Shown here in pieces: positions 17,292-25,710 of a stretch of 64,000 nucleotides of DNA (within the stretch, counting starts at the first letter, position 1; the number at the start of each line of letters is the position of its first letter). Both the position numbers and the translations under genes were made by a program. Below the pieces are notes generated by a model. The model had not been told where the DNA came from. It searched no databases and worked only from the letters and a program-made list of their open reading frames with translations. The stretch lies in assembly GCA_041749475.1 (NCBI GenBank), contig JBGTBD010000002.1:1-64000 (forward strand). The letters are read 5' to 3'. This stretch comes from JBGTBD01 sp041749475 (GTDB taxonomy: Bacteria; Pseudomonadota; Alphaproteobacteria; Rickettsiales; UBA998).

Positions 17292-18101
17292 ATGCTGCGC
17301 TATCTTCTTCCTATTTGTATGATTCTATCTGTGTACGGGCTAACCGGATGCGACCAGTTGGCTCCCTCTGCCGGGTCGGGAGAGCTTACCAAGAAGGAAA
17401 GCAGCCTGCTCACGCTCGGGCGCTCGATGCAGGAAAATCGGAATTATTCGCAGGCCGAGAAATTCTTCCTTGAAGCGAAATCAATGGATAGTGGCGGTAT
17501 TGATTCCGATTTGGCTCTTGCGGGGCTCTATTTCGAGCAAGGTGATTCTGAGAAAGCGGGAGCGGCGCTGGCGGAGGCGGAGAAGCGTGCGCCCGACAAC
17601 GCGCAATTGAACCGTGCGCTGGGTAAACTCAATGTCGAGCAGGGAAAGCCGGAGAAGGCGCTCGGGTATTTCGAGAGAGGGCTGAAGACGTCCCCCGACG
17701 ACATCAATTTGCTGAACGGCAAAGGCGTGGCGCTCGATATGTTGTCACGCAACGATGAAGCGCAAGCGGTCTATCAGGAAGCACTGACGAAATCGACGCC
17801 GGAAGATCGGTTGCAGATCGATAATAATCTGGCGCTGTCCTATATCATGGCGGGGAAATACGACAAGGCCATCACGCTTCTGGAGAAGATCAAGGGTGTG
17901 GAGGATGTCGCCGTGATGCGGCAGAATCTGGCGCTGGCCTATGGGTTGAAAGGCGACATGAAAAAAGCCCGCGAATGGGGAGGCAAGGATATGGACCCTA
18001 AGAAGCTGGAGGAGAATATGCGCTTCTACCAGCAATACCGCAATAGCCTGATCCTCAAGAAAACGCCGCCGCAGCTCAAGCCAGTTCCCGCACGCAATTA
18101 G
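17292..18101 (+). CDS. tadD: TadD-like TPR lipoprotein
   Basis: TadD proteins are TPR lipoproteins of the Tad pilus. The signal peptide ends in a lipobox (SVYGLTGC), giving an acylated Cys after cleavage. Five to six TPR units follow (for example YSQAEKFFLEAKSMD, PEKALGYFERGLKTSPDDINLLNGKGVALDML). AAGGAG at 17279-17284 supports the ATG at 17292. The gene closes the plus arm and overlaps tadC on the other strand by 4 bp, tail to tail. Confidence 0.88.
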   Translation: MLRYLLPICMILSVYGLTGCDQLAPSAGSGELTKKESSLLTLGRSMQENRNYSQAEKFFLEAKSMDSGGIDSDLALAGLYFEQGDSEKAGAALAEAEKRAPDNAQLNRALGKLNVEQGKPEKALGYFERGLKTSPDDINLLNGKGVALDMLSRNDEAQAVYQEALTKSTPEDRLQIDNNLALSYIMAGKYDKAITLLEKIKGVEDVAVMRQNLALAYGLKGDMKKAREWGGKDMDPKKLEENMRFYQQYRNSLILKKTPPQLKPVPARN

Positions 18102-19087
18102 AGATTCAATATCGCGATGATGGCAGGGGCGATGATGACGACCATCAACGTCGGCAGGATAAACACGATCATCGGCACGGTCATCAGCGCGGGTAATTTC
18201 GCGGCTTTCTGTTCGGCGTGCAGCATGCGTTCGGTGCGGAAATCCTTGGATAAGACGCGTAACGCCTGTGAAACCGGAGTTCCGTATTTCTCGGTTTGCA
18301 GTAGCACGTTGACGATACTGCGTATCTCGGGGATGTCCACGCGTTCGGCGAAATGCTTGAGAGCGGTGCTGCGTTCCGGGAGGAATCCTATCTCGACGCA
18401 GACATAGCTCAATTCTTCCGCCATATGGGGATAGGCATTGCCCAGTTCCTTGGCGACGCGATCCATCGCGGCGGCAAGACTCAGCCCCGCTTCGGCGCAA
18501 ATCAGCAAAAGGTCGAGCGTATCGGACAACGCCCGGCGGATTTTATGGTAACGCTTCTTGCGGGCGCGGTTGACGATGAAATCGGGAGCGCGGGCGAAGA
18601 TGAAGCCGACGCTGAGAAGGATGAGCCAGCCCACCGCCTCATCCAACACGAACGGATTATCCCACTTGATGCCGGAGAGGAAGACGCCGAGAAACAGCCC
18701 GATGAAAGGCATGGTGAGTTTACCGAACGCATAGACGGTGATGGCATCCTTGGAGCGGAACCCGGCTTGGATGAGGGTTTGCGTGACACGCTCCGCCTGA
18801 CTGTCTTTTAATACTTTCAGGTTGGTAACGAGGGATTTCATCCAGTCTGTGTTTTTCTGAACGGGCTTTTTGCGGCGCTGGGGGGTGATCATGGCGCTGC
18901 GCAATTCTTTGCGGCGTTCCTGTATGGCTTTGAGGCGCGGAGTCAGTCGGTCACGCTGGATGAGGCCGTTGCCGATGATCCACACCATGCCGAAGGCGAT
19001 AACGGCGGCGATGGCGGTATATAACTCGTCCTCGCTCATACCGGCGGGGAGGAAATCGGAGATGCTGAGTGGCTGGCCGGGGGTCAT
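18098..19087 (-). CDS. tadC: Tad inner-membrane platform protein TadC
   Basis: TadC and TadB are GspF-like polytopic proteins that form the inner-membrane platform for pilus assembly. This 329-residue protein has an N-terminal membrane helix (AIAAVIAFGMVWIIGNGLI), a cytosolic part, two helices (FGKLTMPFIGLFLGVFLSG and GWLILLSVGFIFARAPDFIV), and the T2SSF domain (RALSDTLDLLLICAEAGLSLAAAMDRVA...LGNAYPHMAEEL...RVDIPEIRSIVNVLLQTEKYGTPVSQALR). A C-terminal helix pair follows (KLPALMTVPMIVFILPTLMVVIIAPAI). It is last in the cpaB-to-tadC operon, 2 bp from tadB. Confidence 0.92.
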   Translation of the reverse strand: MTPGQPLSISDFLPAGMSEDELYTAIAAVIAFGMVWIIGNGLIQRDRLTPRLKAIQERRKELRSAMITPQRRKKPVQKNTDWMKSLVTNLKVLKDSQAERVTQTLIQAGFRSKDAITVYAFGKLTMPFIGLFLGVFLSGIKWDNPFVLDEAVGWLILLSVGFIFARAPDFIVNRARKKRYHKIRRALSDTLDLLLICAEAGLSLAAAMDRVAKELGNAYPHMAEELSYVCVEIGFLPERSTALKHFAERVDIPEIRSIVNVLLQTEKYGTPVSQALRVLSKDFRTERMLHAEQKAAKLPALMTVPMIVFILPTLMVVIIAPAIIAILNL

Positions 19088-19089
19088 CG

Positions 19090-20052
19090 CTATATCTCGA
19101 ACCGTGCCATCTTGACCATGATACCAATACCGAGCGTGAGGCTGGTGAAGGCCCCGAGCAGGGCAATATTACCCCGGAAATCGTCGAAGAGTGGGGACAT
19201 GTACGTGGGCGACACGACGGAAACCACGATGAACAGGATGAAAGGCAGCGAGCCGATGATACCCGCGGAGGCACGCGCTTCGGAGGACATGGCCTTGATC
19301 TTCAACTTCATCATATGGCGCTGGCGGAGGACTTCGGAGAGGTTGCTTAATATCTCCGTCAGATTCCCGCCCGTCTCGCGCTGTAGGGTGATGCTGGTGA
19401 CGAAGAAATTGAACTCGGTCATGTCCAGCCGCTTGGCGACTTCGAGCATCGCCTTCTCCAGGGTGATGCCGAGCGTCACCTGATCGGTGATTTCGCGGAA
19501 GACGGAACTGACGGGTTCGGGGACTTCGGTGACGATAGACTGCATGGTCTTCGCGACGGGCAATCCCGCGCGTAATCCGCGGACGATGAGGTCAATGGCG
19601 TCGGGGAAGAGTTTCAAAAAAGTATTCTTGCGGCGTGAGATGAAGAAGCCGACATATAGATGCGGTAGCCCGACGCCGAGGATGAACCCGACCAGTAATC
19701 CGAGCAATATGGGTTGCCCGAGGAAGAGGGAGATAGCGAGGGTGACGAACGCCATGATGGTGAGGTTGAGCAGAAGGTAATTCTTCACCGAGGCGTGGAG
19801 GCCGCTGATCTCCATGCGGTAGCGCAGCCATACGGAAAGGTTCATCGCCCCGAAGCCGGTTTTCTTGGGTTGGATGCGACGGAGCGAGAGCTTGAGAAGC
19901 TCCTGTTCGGTTTTGGCGGTGTGAGTGTGTTTGATGCGGGCGATGCGGCGCTTCATGCGCTTGGTTCGGCGGGCGTTGAATAGCAGGATGATGACAAGGC
20001 CCGTCAGGATCGCGCCGACGCCGACGAGTGCGATGTCCATCCCGCCCGCCAT
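19090..20052 (-). CDS. tadB: Tad inner-membrane platform protein TadB
   Basis: It has 320 residues with the same T2SSF layout as TadC. An N-terminal helix (IALVGVGAILTGLVIILLF) precedes a basic cytosolic loop and a double membrane segment around residues 110-150. The GspF domain then follows (FPDAIDLIVRGLRAGLPVAKTMQSI...EVPEPVSSVFREITDQVTLGITLEKAMLEVAKRLD...ITLQRETGGNLTEILSNLSEVLRQR) and a C-terminal helix pair. It starts directly at the cpaF stop, so the two are probably translated together. Confidence 0.92.
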   Translation of the reverse strand: MAGGMDIALVGVGAILTGLVIILLFNARRTKRMKRRIARIKHTHTAKTEQELLKLSLRRIQPKKTGFGAMNLSVWLRYRMEISGLHASVKNYLLLNLTIMAFVTLAISLFLGQPILLGLLVGFILGVGLPHLYVGFFISRRKNTFLKLFPDAIDLIVRGLRAGLPVAKTMQSIVTEVPEPVSSVFREITDQVTLGITLEKAMLEVAKRLDMTEFNFFVTSITLQRETGGNLTEILSNLSEVLRQRHMMKLKIKAMSSEARASAGIIGSLPFILFIVVSVVSPTYMSPLFDDFRGNIALLGAFTSLTLGIGIMVKMARFEI

Positions 20053-21509
20053 TATTCCAGCGCCTGTAGCAATGCCTGCCCCAGTCCGAAATATTCGGCC
20101 TGCTTGAAGAAATTGGGGCGGAGGCCCGTGGATTTGAATTCGCCGAGCAGCATGCCGTTCTCGTCCTCGCCCTGAAACTCGTAGACAAAGAGGTCTTGGG
20201 TGACGACGACCTGCCCTTCCATGCCGACGACTTCGGTAACATGGGTGATGCGGCGTTTACCGTCACGCATACGCTGAATTTGGACGATCATCTGCACGGC
20301 GCTGGCGATTTGATGGCGGATGGCGTGGCTGGGGAGTTTGCCTTCGGCCATGTTGACCATGTTCTCCAGACGGGTCAGCGCTTCGCGGGGATTGTTGGCG
20401 TGGAGCGTGCCCATTGATCCGTCATGGCCGGTATTCATCGCCTGCAGCATATCGAGCGCTTCGGCGCCCCGCACCTCGCCGAGGATGATGCGATCGGGAC
20501 GCATACGCAGGGCGTTTTTCCCGAGGGTGCGCATGGAAATTTCGCCTTTGCCTTCTAAGTTAGGCGGGCGGGTCTCCAAGGGGACGACGTGCGGTTGTTG
20601 CAATTGTAATTCTGCCGCGTCCTCGATGGTGACGACGCGCTCGCCGTTGTCGATCAGCCGCGAAAGGGCGTTGAGCAGCGTTGTTTTACCGGAGCCTGTA
20701 CCGCCGGAAATAATAATGTTAAGACGCGCGGCGGCAGCGATTTTGAGGACGGTGGAGAGGCGCTCGGAGATGTTGTCCTGAGCAGCCATCACGTCCAGCG
20801 TGATTTTTTTCTTGGAGAATTTACGGATGGAAATGCTGCAGCCTTTCAGCGATAGCGGCGGGGCGATGACGTTGACGCGGCTGCCGTCCATCAGGCGGGC
20901 ATCGCATATCGGGGTGGTCTCGTCCACGCGGCGGCCAATGGCGGTGACGATGCGCTGGGCGATGTTCATCACGTGCGCGTCATCGCGGAAATGGATGGGG
21001 GTCAGCTCCAGACGGCCTTTGCGCTCGACATAGACCTGAAACGGGCCGTTAATCATGATGTCGGTGATGGTTTCGTCTTTCAAGAGTGGCTCAAGCGGCC
21101 CCAGTCCCAGCATGTCATCGACAATCTGGATGGCGAGTAGTTGTTGTTCATGATGGTTGATGACCAGTTTTTGTTCGATGACGATATCGCCGATCAGGTC
21201 GATGATCTGTTGCCGCAGATCCGCTTTGTCGAGTTGCGAAGCGGTCTGGAGGTCGATCTGTTCCATCAAGATGGTGAAGATCGTTTCCTTGGTCTTTTCC
21301 AGGCTGGCATCTTCGCTGGATTTTTTCGGGGCGACGGATGTTTCGGAACCGGCATTGTCGTTCAGTTTGAGTAATGGATTCTCTGGCGCGGGTGCAGGCG
21401 GTTCGGCAGGTGGGGGGATGGATGCGGGTAGGGCGGCGGGGTCTTCGCGGGTGAGTAGCGGAGAGGACGATAGCAGAGAAGGGGCTTCAGTACCACGGCG
21501 GCCGAACAT
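20052..21509 (-). CDS. cpaF: Tad secretion ATPase CpaF/TadA
   Basis: CpaF is the hexameric GspE-family ATPase that powers pilin assembly. The 485-residue protein has a disordered Pro-rich N-terminus, a helical domain, and the catalytic core with Walker A ISGGTGSGKTTLLNALS. The Asp box follows as VVTIEDAAELQL, Walker B as PDRIILGEVRGAEALDMLQAMNTGHDGSMGTLHANNPREAL, and then the His box. All motifs are intact. The neighbours are cpaE upstream and tadB downstream with shared or 1-bp junctions. Confidence 0.96.
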   Translation of the reverse strand: MFGRRGTEAPSLLSSSPLLTREDPAALPASIPPPAEPPAPAPENPLLKLNDNAGSETSVAPKKSSEDASLEKTKETIFTILMEQIDLQTASQLDKADLRQQIIDLIGDIVIEQKLVINHHEQQLLAIQIVDDMLGLGPLEPLLKDETITDIMINGPFQVYVERKGRLELTPIHFRDDAHVMNIAQRIVTAIGRRVDETTPICDARLMDGSRVNVIAPPLSLKGCSISIRKFSKKKITLDVMAAQDNISERLSTVLKIAAAARLNIIISGGTGSGKTTLLNALSRLIDNGERVVTIEDAAELQLQQPHVVPLETRPPNLEGKGEISMRTLGKNALRMRPDRIILGEVRGAEALDMLQAMNTGHDGSMGTLHANNPREALTRLENMVNMAEGKLPSHAIRHQIASAVQMIVQIQRMRDGKRRITHVTEVVGMEGQVVVTQDLFVYEFQGEDENGMLLGEFKSTGLRPNFFKQAEYFGLGQALLQALE

Positions 21510-22273
21510 CAGGCTTTATCCTTCCCTATCCAGCGCAGTTTTTTCTTCTCCTCCTTGGTGGCGATGATGGTTTCATCCCCCAGCAGGCGGCGCGCCAGTT
21601 GGTGCAGGGCATCCTTGCCGGCAGCGTTATGGGTGGTGGCGACCAGCATATCACCCGTCGCGGCGGTGGCGAAGGCCTCCAGCATACAGGGGATGTGGAT
21701 ATGCACCGCCTGTCCGTAATGCTTGTCGAACTCCTTGCGCGGTATCTCATGTTTGCTGACCAGCCCTTCACGGTTGGCGACGATGAGGGGCGTCTTCTTG
21801 ATTTCCCGGAGATGATCGGTCAGCCGCATCACGTCACGCAGGCCATGCAGGGTCAGCTCGGTGACCAGCACCACCTGATCGGCGTGTTCTAGGATATGAC
21901 GCGTGAAGGGGGTGAGGGTGCGCGGGATATCGGCGCAGATATATTTGTATTTTTCACGGGTGATGCGGAGCAATGTTTCCGCAGCGTGGGCGGACATGTT
22001 GACAGTGTTGCGGAGAGGTTCCTCGGCGCTCAGGATTTTCAGACCGGGGCTGACATTCGCCATCACGCGGTCGAGCGAGAGACTGTCCACGCGGTCGGGA
22101 TTCTCCAGAAGGGTTGCGAGACCGCGCGTGGGTTCGATGTCGAACGCCATCGCCGCCGTGCCGAAATGGATGTCAAGATCGAGGATGGCGGTGCTTTTTT
22201 TATAGTCTTTGTCTAGCAGGTAGGCAATGTTGGCAAGGATGGTGGTCGTTCCCACCCCGCCACGCGTGCCCAT
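21509..22273 (-). CDS. cpaE: CpaE/TadZ ATPase domain, separated from its receiver half
   Basis: TadZ/CpaE proteins localise the Tad pilus machine and combine a receiver-like domain with a MinD/ParA-type ATPase. This frame holds the ATPase half: P-loop GTRGGVGTTT (the signature lysine is replaced by Arg, as often in this family), then AILDLDIHFGT and ICADIPRTLTPFTRHILEHADQVVLVTELTLHGLRD. It is in the same frame as the receiver half at 22334-22714, divided by one TAA codon and a 20-codon Thr/Lys-rich linker. The only in-frame start after the TAA is the ATG at 22273, which would delete the first beta strand (KVIAF). A split, readthrough or sequencing-error origin all remain possible. Confidence 0.75.
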   Translation of the reverse strand: MGTRGGVGTTTILANIAYLLDKDYKKSTAILDLDIHFGTAAMAFDIEPTRGLATLLENPDRVDSLSLDRVMANVSPGLKILSAEEPLRNTVNMSAHAAETLLRITREKYKYICADIPRTLTPFTRHILEHADQVVLVTELTLHGLRDVMRLTDHLREIKKTPLIVANREGLVSKHEIPRKEFDKHYGQAVHIHIPCMLEAFATAATGDMLVATTHNAAGKDALHQLARRLLGDETIIATKEEKKKLRWIGKDKA

Positions 22274-22333
22274 GAAGGCGATGACTTTGCTGGGTTCGCT
22301 CTTTTCGTCCTTTGCCGTCGTGGTCGTCGTTTT

Positions 22334-22714
22334 TTATTCTAACGCGAGTGCTAATTGCTGCGTCGTGAAAGGCTGCAGCAAATACTGGTGGACGCCGACC
22401 TCTTTCAGCCAGACAAAGAAGCTATATTGATTGACTGTGCTGGTGACTAGTACCTTGATGCCGGGGTCGCAGCAATCAGCGAGTTTATCCAGCATATCCG
22501 GCGCTTTATCGGGGTCGGTGATTTCTACTAACAGGAACTCCGGCGAGGGATTTTGCTGCAGATGGGTGAGTGCGGTTTCAATTGTGCCCTGTTGCACCGC
22601 ATCCGCTGCCCAGCCATGTGCATGTGCCAATTCTTTCGTCGCCGACAGGCTTGCGGGGTCGGTGAGGAAGGCGAGGAAGGGTTCGGACTTATGGATCGTG
22701 GGACCTTGTGTCAT
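22334..22714 (-). CDS. cpaE: CpaE N-terminal receiver-like domain, ended by in-frame stop
   Basis: About 126 residues with a pseudo-receiver fold (FLAFLTDPASLSATKELAHAHGW ... EFLLVEITDPDKAPDMLDKLADCC...IKVLVTSTVNQYSFFVWLKEVGVHQYLLQPF). This corresponds to the N-terminal domain of CpaE/TadZ. It ends at a TAA (22334-22336) that lies in frame with the ATPase half downstream. The ATG at 22714 follows directly after the cpaD stop; an ATG at 22726 overlapping cpaD is also possible. If the stop is real, the receiver domain is made as a free protein. Confidence 0.7.
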   Translation of the reverse strand: MTQGPTIHKSEPFLAFLTDPASLSATKELAHAHGWAADAVQQGTIETALTHLQQNPSPEFLLVEITDPDKAPDMLDKLADCCDPGIKVLVTSTVNQYSFFVWLKEVGVHQYLLQPFTTQQLALALE

Positions 22715-22715
22715 A

Positions 22716-23339
22716 CTACTCGTCATCCGTGGTGCGGCTCTCCGATGCTTCCGCCTGAACAGGGGTGGCGGTGGGCTGGAGGGAACCGTTATAGATACCA
22801 ACCGCGCGTACGGCAGTTTCCGTTACCGCGCCGCGTTCGGAACGGGGAAGGAGAAGGTCGTTCTGATTCTCCACCATCGCGCGCATGTTGTTAGCGGTGC
22901 TGCAGCCGAGATTGCGCTCGACCGCATTGGTGCTGTTGAATGCGCCCTCGGAGAGCCATTCACCGCATTCTGCATAGGTGAGGTAGCTCCGATAGCGTAA
23001 GGTAAGGGTGACGCCGTCGATGACAGAAGGCTGCTGATCGTAGAAAATATTCTTCATGGTAAAGCCGCGTTGCAGGAGATAGGATTCCAGCCCTTGCACT
23101 TTTACCGCGTTATCGACTCCGCCCTGTTCGATGATGGCGAGGCGGATGGAGTTGGCGGGGACAGTGGCGAGCGTGGCATCCAGACCTGCCGTGTCCTCTT
23201 GCGTTAAACCCGTAGGACTGGCTGCGGAAGAGAGGTGGTAGGAGGTCTCCTTGAGCGGAGCGGATTCGGATTCATAGGTGTAGCTATCGCACCCGATCAG
23301 GAATCCACATGCCAGAATCACAAACAGTTTTTTCATCAC
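22716..23339 (-). CDS. cpaD: Tad pilus lipoprotein CpaD
   Basis: CpaD is an outer-membrane lipoprotein that supports the CpaC secretin, found mostly in alphaproteobacteria. The signal peptide ends ILACGFLIGC, a good lipobox. The family signature appears in YAECGEWLSEGAF, then RNLGCSTANNMRAMVENQNDLLLPR, including the conserved Cys and the N-L-G-C-x-x-x-N-N segment. The length (207 residues) is normal. It sits between cpaC and cpaE as in other alphaproteobacterial Tad loci. Confidence 0.92.
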   Translation of the reverse strand: MMKKLFVILACGFLIGCDSYTYESESAPLKETSYHLSSAASPTGLTQEDTAGLDATLATVPANSIRLAIIEQGGVDNAVKVQGLESYLLQRGFTMKNIFYDQQPSVIDGVTLTLRYRSYLTYAECGEWLSEGAFNSTNAVERNLGCSTANNMRAMVENQNDLLLPRSERGAVTETAVRAVGIYNGSLQPTATPVQAEASESRTTDDE

Positions 23340-23351
23340 AACCTCACTTCG

Positions 23352-24731
23352 TTAGCGCATGATAAATCCGGCGGGGCCGTGTAGCTTGGCCTGCGTCGGG
23401 GTGTTCTCTTCTTCCGCATCCTTTTCCTTATTGGCGTAAAGTTTGCCCATCAGGACGCGTTCCATATCGCTGACGGGTTTGTACCCGTCCGTCGGGGTGG
23501 CGAGTTTGGCTTCGCTGGTTCCCTGCACGATATAGGGGGTGACGAGGATGACCAACTCGGTCATGTCGTTACGGAATTCGGTCGAGCGGAACAATGCGCC
23601 GAGGACGGGGACATCGCCAAGACCGGGGACTTTCGATACGTCATTGGAATTATCATGCCGCAATAATCCGGCAACGGCGAACGTCTCGCCCGAGCCGAGT
23701 TCCACCGTGGTCGAGGCGCGGCGGGTGAGCAGGGTGGGGATGTTGAAGCCGTTGGCCTGAATGGAGTTCAGTGCGCTCAACGAGCTAACTTCCGGGCTGA
23801 CGGTGAGGCTGATCTTCTTGCCGTCCAGCACCACGGGGGTGAAGTCGAGGCTGACCCCGAATCGGCGGTATTCCACGGTGACGGAGCCTTCTTCACCGAC
23901 GACGGGAATCGGGAATTCACCCCCGGCGAGGAAGTTCGCGGTCATACCCGACTTGGAGGTGAGGTTCGGTTCGGCGAGGATGGTGACGAGGCCGTCATCC
24001 CCCAGCGCGTCGATGAGCCCGTTGATATTGGTGGAGCCGTTATTATAGCTGCCGAGCAGGTTATTATCCAGTTGCGTCGAACGCAGCACCGCTCCGGCGG
24101 CGTCGAATATCGGGCGGCCCGTCGCCACGCCGAAGACGAAATTGCCGGTGGAGAGAATGGCGGAGAGATTGATGCCGAAGCGTTTGAGTTCGGTGCGGGA
24201 AACCTCGGCGATTTTGACTTTCAGCATCACCTGATCGCCGCCTTCAGTTTGCAGCATATTGATGACGCTTTGATCCTCTCCCAAGAAAGAAGCGGCCATG
24301 CGTTGAATCTTCTCGGCGACGACGGGGGATTCGACATGACCTTTCAGGGTGATGCCGTTATTGGTCGAATCGAACACCACTTTGGAGTTGGGCATAGCGC
24401 TGCTGACGGCGCTTTTCAGGCGGCCCAGATTATGGGTGACGTTGATGTTGGCCTGCATCAACACATTCTCGCCTTCGCCGATGACGATGACGCTGGTCTC
24501 GCCCACGGAGCGGCCACTGATATAGACGAGGTGTGGGGTGACAACCTGCACGTCCGCAATATCGGGATTGGCGACGACGATGGTGTCGGCCTGTTTCTCC
24601 AGTTTGACGAGGCTGCCTTTATTAATCTCAATGGTGTAGTTATTAGCCTGTGCGATTTTGCCGATGCCAAGTGATAATACTAGGCATAACGTCCATAATA
24701 GCTGCTGTGCGATGTAGTGCATGCGATCCAT
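23352..24731 (-). CDS. cpaC: Tad outer-membrane secretin CpaC/RcpA
   Basis: CpaC forms the outer-membrane channel through which the pilus passes. After a signal peptide (LLWTLCLVLSLGIGKIAQA) come a pilus-formation N-terminal domain (LVKLEKQADTIVVANPDIADVQVVTPHLVYISG), a BON-like module (LKGHVESPVVAEKIQRMA) and the secretin core. The core shows VMLKVKIAEVSRTELKRFGIN, TILAEPNLTSKSGMTANFLAGGEFPIP and ELVILVTPYIV, all hallmark stretches. It follows cpaB with a 12-bp gap. Confidence 0.94.
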   Translation of the reverse strand: MDRMHYIAQQLLWTLCLVLSLGIGKIAQANNYTIEINKGSLVKLEKQADTIVVANPDIADVQVVTPHLVYISGRSVGETSVIVIGEGENVLMQANINVTHNLGRLKSAVSSAMPNSKVVFDSTNNGITLKGHVESPVVAEKIQRMAASFLGEDQSVINMLQTEGGDQVMLKVKIAEVSRTELKRFGINLSAILSTGNFVFGVATGRPIFDAAGAVLRSTQLDNNLLGSYNNGSTNINGLIDALGDDGLVTILAEPNLTSKSGMTANFLAGGEFPIPVVGEEGSVTVEYRRFGVSLDFTPVVLDGKKISLTVSPEVSSLSALNSIQANGFNIPTLLTRRASTTVELGSGETFAVAGLLRHDNSNDVSKVPGLGDVPVLGALFRSTEFRNDMTELVILVTPYIVQGTSEAKLATPTDGYKPVSDMERVLMGKLYANKEKDAEEENTPTQAKLHGPAGFIMR

Positions 24732-24743
24732 AGAGTATCCTTC

Positions 24744-25565
24744 TCAACGTCCACGTTGATCAAATTCGATTTCTTCGCGTTCTTTGCCGCGGATGACTTT
24801 CACCTTGCGGGCGGATGAGTCGTCGGGGCTGAGCAGGTCGCTCACGTCGCTCTCACGGGTGTAGTGCTGCCGCACTGTCACGCTGTCGTTCTGGGTGGCG
24901 AGGCTGCGGAGACTCAGCGAAATTTTCCCTAAATCCTTGGCCACGTTTATTTTCTCGACTTGTTCAGGCGAGACTTCGAGAGTCACGGTCTTCGCGAGCA
25001 TCGCGGTCTGTTCGGGATTATCGAGCGACTGATCAACGGCGAGGACGCGGGCGTTCTCGACGAACGTCTCGCTCGCCAGCATTTTCTTGGACTCGCCGGA
25101 AGCGTTATCTGACGTAGAGACGCTGTGGGTGATGATAAGGTCCACCTTGTCACCGGGGAAGATGAAGCCGGCGTTACCCGTCGTCGAATCGACCGCGATG
25201 GAGATGGCCCGCATCCCCGGAGAGAGTACGGCGGACATGAATCCACCTTCGTTGGATTTTACCAGCGCGTTATCGATAATGGGTTCGCCTTTGAGGATTT
25301 CCCGGCGGGCGACCGCGCCGTTCAACTTCTCGGCGTCGGCCTTACCTTCAACCAGCAGGTTGGCGGAGAGATTCTCTTCCGGCCAGGATTGCCAGATGAG
25401 TTGCTTGTCCATCTGCACGAAACTGCCTTGGGGAATGTCCATTGAAGCTACAAGGACGCGTGTAGTGGGCGCATCGCCGCTACCACCACCACCGCGCATG
25501 ACCATGATGACAGCGAGCGCAGCCGCGCAGGATATTACTAATAGTAATAGCGATTTCGTTTGCAT
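24744..25565 (-). CDS. cpaB: Flp pilus assembly protein CpaB
   Basis: CpaB is a periplasmic protein anchored by an N-terminal helix and carrying an SAF domain. Here the helix is LLLLVISCAAALAVIMVMRGGGG, and the SAF domain follows (RVLVASMDIPQGSFVQ...GAVARREILKGEPI). The RcpC/CpaB core comes next (ISIAVDSTTGNAGFIFPGDKVDLIITHS...TVTLEVSPEQVEKI), with an acidic/basic tail. It is the first gene of the minus arm. The 25566-25710 gap upstream should hold the operon promoter; I found no convincing -35/-10 pair. No cpaA or pilin gene precedes it. Confidence 0.93.
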   Translation of the reverse strand: MQTKSLLLLVISCAAALAVIMVMRGGGGSGDAPTTRVLVASMDIPQGSFVQMDKQLIWQSWPEENLSANLLVEGKADAEKLNGAVARREILKGEPIIDNALVKSNEGGFMSAVLSPGMRAISIAVDSTTGNAGFIFPGDKVDLIITHSVSTSDNASGESKKMLASETFVENARVLAVDQSLDNPEQTAMLAKTVTLEVSPEQVEKINVAKDLGKISLSLRSLATQNDSVTVRQHYTRESDVSDLLSPDDSSARKVKVIRGKEREEIEFDQRGR

Positions 25566-25710
25566 TGCCTAATACTCGCCAAGATGTTTTTGAAATGGGA
25601 CTTGGACTCTTTTATAGTTGCATCCTAACAGGACGAACTTAACATTGCGTAAAGGAAAAGTTAATTAACATCGCAATTTATATCAATTTTTTGATAATTG
25701 TGGGGAATGC

